Positions 56,216-64,000 of a stretch of 64,000 nucleotides of DNA are shown piece after piece. Origin of the DNA: Raffaelea ambrosiae (Eukaryota; Ascomycota; Sordariomycetes; Ophiostomatales; Ophiostomataceae); NCBI GenBank assembly GCA_002778195.1, contig PCDI01000015.1, positions 209,429 to 273,428 of the forward strand, given 5' to 3'. Below the pieces are notes generated by a model. That model did no database searches. It was not told where the DNA came from and worked only from the letters and a program-made list of their open reading frames with translations. The translations under genes were made by a program, and so were the position numbers. The number at the start of each line of letters is the position of its first letter. The first letter of the stretch is position 1.

Positions 56216-57311
56216 TTGCGTTACACCGAACTCATTCTGAGCGAAAGATCAAATGAGGGAGATTACATCGTCGACAGGAAATGCACAGCGTAAACTTGTT
56301 GGTGTCTTACAGCGAGTAGGGTTCATTGTATCGGTTGTCTGTCTGGCAACGGCCAGCTTCCTTGGGGCAGGCCCGTTCATGCACCTTCGCTATTCGCACA
56401 TGACATTATTGTATCTACATAGTAAGACTGTCCGACTGTCAAAGCGACAGACCACGGTCTGGTGTTTCCCCCAACGAGATACCCTGGTAAACTGTGTACA
56501 CTGGCCGGTAAATATTGTGCAGTTGTTTGTTTTGTTTAACCACTTTGTACTTCTTCCACCTGGAGCGGGCTCGCCGACGCATCTTGGGGGAGTTCTAAAG
56601 TTTGGCTTTGACTCGGAGTTTTCCGCGAAGACAAAGAAGCCATTTTGTGCATATGGGTTGGCTCCGGACGCTCTAGTGACTGTGCGTACTAGAGGAGGGG
56701 ACACTGATCGGACCTTCTTCCGGTGTCCCTCACGTGATTAGCACGTCCGCCCCGTACTAGCCTCTCCTTCTGTCTGACGACTCTACATAGTTGTAATTCA
56801 TTCATCTACATTTTTTTTTGCTAGCGATTCTTCCATGTCTCTACACCACTACTATGTCCGTGTGGGGTCTAGTGCAGTAGAAACCTTGTAGTGCTTAGGT
56901 ATCAGCGGGGCCTGCATTAGCGGGACCTAACTAGTGCGTTTGACTATGCTCGACCGAGTTTTTCGTTTTTCCCCTTGACCTCCTTGCTGCCAGTTTCTTA
57001 CGTACTGCTACAATTATCCGTGCCCACGTCCCCGGTATCCGGTGGCCAGCACTCCACGTGGTATTTTATTTTGCCTCTATGGGTTCCGCGTAGCTTTTTT
57101 GTTTGGTTTCCTGTGCTTTCTTCAATCACGTCAATGTTGTTTAATACGATTGAAAAGGAAGACTAAAATGCGATTAAATGAATATAGTAGAAAAAAAAAG
57201 GGATGAGAATAGACTGTCTATATACTCATAATTAATACATGCAAGTGAATATGCGAAGACTAAAGAAAAGAAAAAAGAAAAAAGAAAAAATTCTCCCCCC
57301 CTCTCATCGGT
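56216..57311. other. Gene-free region
   Basis: About 1.1 kb with two TAC..GTA-type motifs (56415-56424 and near 56786) and A runs near 57190 and 57270. The frame at 56253-56741 starts with ATG but shows no family features. Nothing assignable. Confidence 0.35.
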
Positions 57312-58630
57312 CTACAGCGTGCAGTTGCCGTAGTACGGCTGCTTGTTGAACAGCGCCACGGCCTTGTCGCGCACAAGGTAGTTGATCAGCTGGCCGGCGC
57401 CCGGCTGCAGCGCCGCCGTCCAGTCGAAGCCGTCGGAGACGCCCGAGAAACCGCCAAACTGAGTGCGCACGTCGACGACGTTGGTGATGCCCTCGAGGCT
57501 GACGGTAAAGTTGCCGCCAGGCGACACCTCGCCGGTCTGGTTGTTGAGCACGGACGCATACTCGAGCGTGGCCACGTCCGTGGTGAGCCCGACCTGCGCG
57601 GCAATGGCGCTGACGCTGCAGGCCTTGCGCGCCGGGTCCAGCAGGTAGCGGTTGGCGGCGTACATGGCGGCGAGGTAGTGGGTCAGCAGCGTGACGTTGG
57701 CGCAGTCGTACAGGATGGACTCGCGGACGGTGAAGGCGCTGCTGGTGATGGGGGCGACGACGTCGGCGACGCGTGCGAGGATGGTGGGTGCCTGGCTGTC
57801 GTCCAGCGACTGACCCTCGACGGTGAAGGGGTAGTTGAGGATGGTGGCGTAGGCGACCGAGTCGTTGGCCAGGGCGCCCGAGGTCAGGGCGGCGTAGCGG
57901 GTAGCCGTGCCACCGACGGTCTAGAGGGACACAAGAGTTGGATGTTAGCTTCGTAGAATATTCCCACCGCCTTCTTTCTCTCTCTCTCTCTCTCAACGTA
58001 CCATAAAGTAGTAGTCGCCATTCTCCAGCTCGAGGCCGTGGGCGGACAAGACGTCGCGCAGCAGGTAGGCATAGCCGCTGACGGGCGAGTCGACCATAAT
58101 GGGCAGGCCCTTGAGCTGGGCAAAGTCGGTGATGGACGGCACAGCAGCGACGACCAGGTCTGGGCCCTGGTCCAGCTGGCCGAGCACCGTCACGTTCTGG
58201 TCCTGGTTGAAGCGGTAGTTGAGCGCATTGTCGACGGTGGCCGTCAGGATGTCATAGTCGCCGGCCAGGAGGGACGTGAAGGCCGACGCGCTGTTGGGCA
58301 CGAGATTGTAGACCACGTCGAGGCCGTACGCGGCAAAGAACCCCAGCTGGTTGGCCACCGAGTACGTTGCTGTTGGCAAGCTGCAAAAGGGAGAGAGAGA
58401 GAAGAGGGTTAGGCCAGGACCAGACAAAACCACGTGCGTGTCAGAGGCTCAGAGGCTCACACACTGGGAGGCCGGGAGCCCCTACTACAGCAGGGCCATC
58501 CATGCAGTAGAGGCATGGCCCACAAGGAGAAATGTTAGAAAACCAAAACGTACAAAGCGCCATACTGGAGGGTGTCCAGAGCCAGACTGCCGGCCACGAG
58601 GCTCGACAAGAGAAAAGTGCGCCCAGCCAT
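57312..58630 (-). CDS. Secreted periplasmic-binding-protein-like (PBP2/NMT1-SsuA type) protein
   Basis: Three exons (58630-58554, 58380-58002, 57920-57312) give 354 residues. It starts MAGRTFLLSSLVAGSLA, a clear signal peptide with cleavage near residue 18. The mature part has the NMT1/SsuA type-II binding-protein pattern: SVANQLGFFAAYGLDVVY, SASAFTSLLAGDYDILTA, DFAQLKGLPIMVDSP and DSVAYATILNYPF. It ends in KQPYYGNCTL, with a lone cysteine. In bacteria such proteins deliver ligands (nitrate, sulfonate, thiamine precursors) to ABC importers, which fungi lack in this form, so here it may bind a ligand extracellularly, or act as a sensor or scavenger. It is divergent from the neighbouring receptor gene. 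The ligand is unknown. Confidence 0.8.
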
Positions 58631-59260
58631 TTGTTTCACCGCTGTGTCGCCTAGTCACACGATCGAACGGTATGCAGGTTGTAGGATCGAGGAGATTGTA
58701 CGAGTCGAATGCAGGAGATCGGCACAGAACATGGGAGGAGGACGACACTAAACTAGAGGGTAGAGGGGAGGAGAAAAAAAAAATGAAAGGGAAAAAAAGA
58801 CTAAGAAGGGGGACCGTGTATGGCCAGAATACAGGTCAGGATGCAGGTCAAGCTTTATTATAAATTGCGACATGGGGTTACAGGGGATTTGCGCCCGACA
58901 GGCGCATTGCAAAGCCTTCAAGGTACTATAGTATTACAGGAGGGTGGTATTCCTGTTAGTTAGTCAGTACTAGCATACTCGTACATCCTTCCCGAATTGG
59001 CAAGTGGCGCCCTGTAGCCCCGGTATGGAGCTGGGGCTATCCTCCTCCCATCTTCCCATAGCCCCCCTCCCTTCCACAATTTGCTATATTATCGCCGGCT
59101 CCAGTCAACCGCAGCATATGCCGGCCTCTTAGTTACGCTGTGCAGTCCTCGTCACCGCTGGGTCTTTGATTGTTTTGCAAAAAAGAACGAGGAAAGAGAA
59201 GGGAGATAAAAAGGGGGAAAAAAGGAAAGAAAAAAGAGAACGACAGAAAGACCCGGTTCT
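58631..59260. promoter_or_regulatory. Bidirectional promoter between the binding protein and the receptor
   Basis: Divergent spacer of 630 bp. It has GA-rich DNA on the plus strand on both sides, and TAC..GTA-type words near 58923-58937 and 58975. The arrangement would allow co-regulation of ligand binder and receptor. Confidence 0.35.
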
Positions 59261-60719
59261 ATGGACGGCTTCACGGCCTCTGCGTTGACGGGCCGGGATG
59301 CTATTGACGATGGCGTCCGCAACGAGCGCGGCGAAGAGCTGGCTCGCCTGGCCATCATCTTCATCTGCATCTCCGGCGTCTTTGTCTGTCTGCGGCTCAT
59401 CACACGGTACTTTCACAAGAAGGTGCTGGGGTATGACGATGCCTTGATCGTGGGATCCCTGGTAAGACATGATCCCGTCTCTTTTTTTTTTGTTTCTGAA
59501 TCTGCCAATGCTGACAAAGTTTTGTTTCTTTCTTTTCCTGCCATGATAGATCCTCGCTGTCGGCATGACCGTCACTTACAATGGAGGTATGTCTCGCGGA
59601 ACAATCCTTCCTCTTTTTTTTTTTTTAATTCTTGTCTTGCCTGTCCTATGTTCTATGCAACGGAGTGTTTCGTGATCTGACCATGGGTTCAAACTCAATA
59701 ACAACAGAGGCCAAAAATGGCTTCGGCCTCCATACCAGTGAGGTCTCGCTCGACCACAAGACGCTGGCCTTTGAGTACTTCTTCGCCGCCCAGATCCTCT
59801 ACAAGATTGCCACCTGCTGCACCAAGATGTCGCTCTGCGTGCTGTACCTGCGCATCTTCCCCGTCAAGCACTTCCGCTACGCTGTCTTCATCGTCATGGC
59901 CGTCACCGTCATCTACACCATCGTTGCCGTCTTCCTCACCATCTTCGCCTGCCGCCCCATCGCCAAGTCGTGGAACAAGGCCCTGGACGGCGTCTGCCTG
60001 GACTCCCGGTCCATCTGGTACGCCACGTCCATCATGATCATCCTGACCGACGTCTTCATTATTGTGCTGCCCATCAATGAGATCCGCCGCCTGCGGCTGC
60101 CTCTGGTCAAGAAGCTGATGCTCGGCTGTCTGTTCGGCCTGGGCGTCTTTGTCGTCGCCTGCACCATTGTCCGCATGATATCCGTGTCGCCGCAGACGAC
60201 GGGCAAGGACCAAATTTGCAAGTCCCCCCTCCCTCGCTCCTTGCTACCCCCCGCCTTACTTCAGTGCTTGGTCAAGCTAACAAACAGCAAGACTACCAAG
60301 CCACGTCCAACAGCTGGACGTTTGTGGAGACCAATGTCGGCATCATTTGCGCCTGTACGTATTTTTGGTTTGTTTTGGTTTGATTCCTTGTTTTGATTCC
60401 TTGTCTTCTACTCGTGTGCTGTGGAGACCGACTCCCCATGGCTGACTCCCCATGACCAGGCCTGCCGGTGCTCCGCATCCCCCTGAGCATCCAGCTGAGA
60501 AAGGTTCTCGGCCTCGCCACTAGAAATACCGGCAGCAACAGGACGCCGCGCAGCAACTCGTACGCCCTGCATGGCGTCGGCAACGACAGATACAGCGCCC
60601 ACAACCAGCCTATCCAAGGCAGCGACAACTACAGCGTCCAGGAGTTGATCGCCTTGCCGCCCAAGAACGGGCGGATGGCAGACACTCCGTCTCCGCCTGC
60701 CACCAGCGAGAAGAGTTGA
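59261..60719 (+). CDS. Seven-TM rhodopsin-domain (Pth11-related) membrane protein
   Basis: Five exons: 59261-59461, 59550-59586, 59708-60217, 60292-60354 and 60460-60719. They sum to 1071 nt and give 356 residues. Seven membrane segments and conserved residues of the fungal rhodopsin domain are present: LRLITRYFHKKVLGYDDALI, FFAAQILYKIATCCTKMSL, FLTIFACRPIAKSWN, CLDSRSIWYATSIMIILTDV, PINEIRRLRLPLVKKLMLG and TFVETNVGIICACLPVLRIP. There is no N-terminal CFEM domain, unlike Pth11 itself. Such proteins are putative GPCRs in plant-associated fungi. The C-terminal tail is disordered and Ser/Pro-rich. The third intron appears to use a GC donor (GCAAGT at 60218), with the acceptor CAAG at 60291 and a GCTAAC branch motif before it. 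Confidence 0.9.
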
Positions 60720-61525
60720 GGCTGAACAAAGTCCAAAGCCGGCAGAAGAAAAATACAAAGAGACAGGATACGGTGTCATGGAGGGACGGGATCGCGGGAG
60801 CTCTGCGAAGAAACAAATAGAGTTGTACATAGACCAAATGAATATTATTACGATGTCCTGCACCATGCAAGAAGTTGGGCAAAAGAAATAAAACTGTTTG
60901 AAAACTTTTCGGTACGTGATTCAGGCTGGAGTGCCGTAGACTCGGTCAGGGTGGCAGAGGTCGAGAGCCAAGAAAGCCAAGCCGCCCATCCATCTCTTGT
61001 CATCTTTATTTGATTCTGGCTAGATGCTCCGATGCCAATGCCACGACATCGGCTGGTCTTCCGAACAAGGCCCTGAATCATCGTTTGACTATCAGTGGGG
61101 GCCAGGGACCGTACACGGTGTACAGGAGGGTGCTTTTTTTTCCCCTTCCTTTTCTTTTTTTCTACTTGTGGACACTCGTGGTCCCTTCGGTAAAGACACG
61201 GGCCCGCTACGCTTTGACGGGATCTCGAACAAAGCACTTTTCCTTTCTTACACTTCGAGCCAGGTGATGTCGAATGCGACCGACTGTGTATAACGAACCT
61301 TGTTCCATTTTTATGCATTGTCGGCAGTTCCCAATATCCGCTTGAATATCGTCAGCGACCATACTCAGGTCGTCCGAGAAGCCCTGCCTATCAATAACAC
61401 TTCACTGTCCTGGGAATGCGCTCGGCCATGGTACGTCATGGTATCTCTGTACACGAGTTCTTATCTTTTGACTACAAGCAATCCCGTCAAACATATAACC
61501 CCAAAGTCGCCAATGACATGCCCCG
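60720..61525. other. Spacer between the receptor and the permease
   Basis: About 800 bp with the receptor 3' end (AATAAA-like words near 60880-60890) and the upstream region of the permease. Mixed composition, with C- and T-rich runs near 61135-61165. No gene seen. Confidence 0.35.
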
Positions 61526-63713
61526 ATGAGGGGAGGTGCGCATTTCACCAACAGCCGACTATTACTACTCCTAAGACATCGCGACATCATAGCGTCGTGG
61601 TTCAAGAGGCTCGAGGTGCCCCAGACGACCGAACTCAACCAGTGGATTGTAATGTCCGAGCCGAGACTAAGAGGTCGGAGACCCCCGACGTGTCGGCGCA
61701 CCCTGCTAATAAGCCGCTTGTAGAACTACGATATCCGCCCCATCGAAGCCGCGCGTCGCACCTGGGGCTATGTTTCCTTCCACAACTACTGTATGTTCCT
61801 GCTGCTGCTTGATGGCCGGAAAATAAAAAAAGCTGGACTAACAACGAGCTACTAGGGCTTTTGATCAACACAAATATCTCCACGTACCTGACCGGAAGTG
61901 CGTTGATCCCACTTGGCCTCACGTGGTGGCAGGCTGTGATCTGTGAGTGGCATCATATCAGTAACCAAACACAAAAAAAGGAACACGAAAGTAGTGGAAA
62001 GGTATTGACCATCTAAGCATCATTATCAGCAATCTTCTTACGGCCTTTTTCGTCATCCTCAACTCGCTTCCTGGCGCGTACTACAATGGTCTGTCTATCC
62101 ACGCCTATCCATCTTACAGCAGTGACACAGAAACAACCAGACTAACAACACTTCTCCTACACAGTCGGCTTTCCTATCGTTAATCGCATGGTCTGGGGGA
62201 TGTGGGGTGCGCAGTTTGTGATTTGGAACCGCATCTTGCTGTCCCTTGGTACGTCGTGATTTAGCCCCCCAACCTTGTCTGTTCATTACTCATACTCTGC
62301 TAACATCACGCCCAGTTTGGTACGGCTTCACGGCCTGGATCGGCGGCGAGTGCGTTTATGTGATTCTGCAGTCGTGGGACCCCAAGCTCGAGGACCACAT
62401 CCCCAACCACATGCCCGCAGACACCGGCATAACCACGGCCCAGTTTGTTTCTTACATTGTCTTCTCCGTTATAAGCCTGCCCGTCGTCTGGATCCGCCCC
62501 CACAAGCTGCAAAAGTTCTTCTACGTCGCCAACACCGTCACCATCGTCTTCTTCCTCGTCCTGCTCATCTGGGCGCTGACCACCATGGGCCCGGCCGGCT
62601 TCGGCGACACCATCACCAGCGTGTTCGATCTCCCCGCCACCGGCGGCCCCGACAGCCTCGCCTGGTTGATGATCTACGGCGTCCTCTCGACCATCGGCTC
62701 CATCGCGGCCGGCATCCTGAACCAGAACGACTACGCTCGCTTCGCCACCCTGCTGCGCTATACCGTCTTTGGCTAAGCCGTCCCGTTCCTCCTATACGGC
62801 ATCTTATACTTTATCATCAACATCTTCGTTATAGCGGCGACTTAAAACCGCTTCGGCGAAGCTTTTTAAAACCCGGTTATCGTGTTTAATCAGCTAATCG
62901 CGTAAAACCCCGTTAATAGTCGCACGCGAGCGGCCGCTTTCTTTAACGGCCTCGCTTTAATCGTCTCGCAAATCGGCGTTAACGTGCCGAACAACGCGCT
63001 CAACGGCGGCTTCGACTTAACGACTACGTTTCCGCGCTACATCAACATCCGCCGAGGCGCCTACTTAACGGCCGTCTTTAACACCGTCGTTAACCCCTAA
63101 CGACTCGTTAACACGGCGACCACGTTCCTCACGGTGCTGTCGTCGTACTCGGTGTTCCTCGGCCCTATAACCGGCCTCATGATCGTCGGCTATCTAGCCG
63201 TCTGCCAGCGCAAGATCCACGTCGACCACCTATACCGCGGAAACTCGTCCAGCATCTACTGGTACACCGGCGGCGTCAACTGGCGGGCACTCCTCGCGGT
63301 GAGTTTTTATACTTTATCACACCAAAAACTCGTCTTCGTCGATTACTGACTTTCTTTTTTTATTTTTCTCTCTTGTCTCTCAGTAGACCGTCGGCGTTGT
63401 TCCCCTGATGCAGGGATTCGTCGCCGCCGTCAACACCTCTGTGCACGTATCCGAGGGGGCGACCGAGCTGTACTACATGAACTACGTCTACGGGTTCTGC
63501 GCGAGCGGGGCCGCCTTCGCGTTGCTGCACAGGGTCTTCCCGTCGCAGCGGCTGGACGGCTATGTAAACGACAGCATGACGCCCGAGGAGGCCATGTCGA
63601 CGGCCCGCGAAAAGTGGGACAATACGCAGTACGACAGCAGCGCTATGCTCGAACCGGAGGACAAGGACCAGAACAAGGCTCACAATGTCAACGTCGGTGC
63701 AGAAGAGGCATGA
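61526..63713 (+). pseudogene. NCS1 nucleobase/allantoin permease, inactivated
   Basis: Homology to the fungal Fur/Fcy-type NCS1 family is clear along its length. After an N-terminal WFKRLEVPQTTELNQW come NYDIRPIEAARRTWGY, LINTNISTYLTGSALIPLG, VWYGFTAWIGGECVYVIL, GPDSLAWLMIYGVLSTIGS and, after the damaged block, SVFLGPITGLMIV, RGNSSSIYWYTGGVNWRALLA, SEGATELYYMNYVYG. NCS1 permeases import uracil, cytosine, purines, allantoin or thiamine with a proton. Exons deduced at 61526-61648, 61724-61790, 61856-61942, about 62018-62088, 62166-62250, about 62316-63300 and about 63388-63713. Five in-frame TAA stops (62774, 62843, 62867, 62903, 63098) lie in a hypermutated block. The joint between exons 3 and 4 is also one base out of frame. 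The copy cannot encode a full permease. Confidence 0.85.
62774..63130 (+). other. Bounded hypermutated block in the permease
   Basis: Within about 350 bp the coding frame stays the same, but many residues look like C-to-T or G-to-A products. All five stops are TAA, where relatives mostly have Gln or Trp codons, and about twelve TTAA tetramers occur, against few in the flanks. CpG dinucleotides are spared. Upstream and downstream sequence keeps the normal GC-rich codons, so the edges are sharp. Confidence 0.75.
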
Positions 63714-64000
63714 ACCGAGGGTCTACGTGGTCGTAGTTGAGGAGGATGGGCGTGGTTATTTTTTTTTTTTTTTTTTTTCATACAGAACAACTTTGCTTTA
63801 AAGAGTTAAAGACTAGACTTTTTTTTTCTTCTTTTCTCTATTCTTTTGGGGGTTTCTTCTTTTACTTTCTTCTCTCCCTTTTTTAATATATACCCTCTTT
63901 TTTTTAACACTCTCCCTCCCTCTCTCTTTTATCTGCTATTCCCGTCTGACTTGGTCCAGTGTGTTTCCACCTTTGTCTTGACAATGATGCCCTGCATCTT
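63714..64000. other. 3' flank of the permease remnant
   Basis: Begins 3' of the remnant, with a T20 run at 63759-63778. It then turns CT-rich on the plus strand, suggesting the leader of a further plus-strand gene beyond the window edge. Confidence 0.4.

Overview
This window is nuclear DNA from a filamentous ascomycete, most likely a Sordariomycete; an Ophiostomatales-like lineage is only a guess. Genes are GC-rich with strong G/C third positions, and they are split by short introns of about 50-140 nt with GTRNGT donors and YAG acceptors (plus one likely GC donor). Intergenic DNA is long and full of polypyrimidine tracts, microsatellites and G runs. There are no operons, ribosome-binding sites, CRISPR arrays, rRNA or convincing tRNA genes. 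I find 17 intact protein genes and three decayed ones, with splice joints worked out by hand from reading frame and family alignment.

Regions 0-18 kb and 24-28 kb are housekeeping. They hold an FHA-like/Ser-Thr kinase, an AP180-type clathrin adaptor, the TFIIH subunit Tfb3/MAT1 divergent from the nuclear-movement protein NudC, a Bud27/URI prefoldin divergent from a hot-dog thioesterase, and a conserved-looking 849-aa protein of unknown function. After a gene-free stretch of about 6.3 kb come a FAR-17a/AIG1-like membrane protein and the MBOAT protein Gup1. A broken phosphotransferase (APH-fold) copy lies at 29-30.3 kb, followed by AT-rich, gene-empty DNA.

Region 32.5-52 kb is again conserved: the RhoGAP-like morphogenesis protein Msb1, a second desert of about 5.6 kb, uracil-DNA glycosylase Ung1 with an unusual charged tail, the mitochondrial carrier Mtm1 divergent from splicing factor Prp3, and an FBXO9/Hrt3-like F-box protein.

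Region 52-64 kb looks accessory. It holds an MFS transporter whose first exon is hidden beyond an intron with a G16 tract, a frameshifted zinc alcohol dehydrogenase remnant, a secreted periplasmic-binding-protein-like protein, a seven-TM rhodopsin-domain (Pth11-related) receptor, and an NCS1 nucleobase/allantoin permease. The permease is disrupted by a sharply bounded block of C-to-T/G-to-A-like changes with five in-frame TAA codons. Uptake, sensing and ligand-binding genes next to decaying metabolic genes suggest a fast-evolving nutrient/niche segment, but this grouping is inference. The most unusual items are the bounded hypermutated block in the permease, the charged tail on Ung1, the intergenic TAC..GTA palindrome family, and the secreted binding protein beside the receptor.
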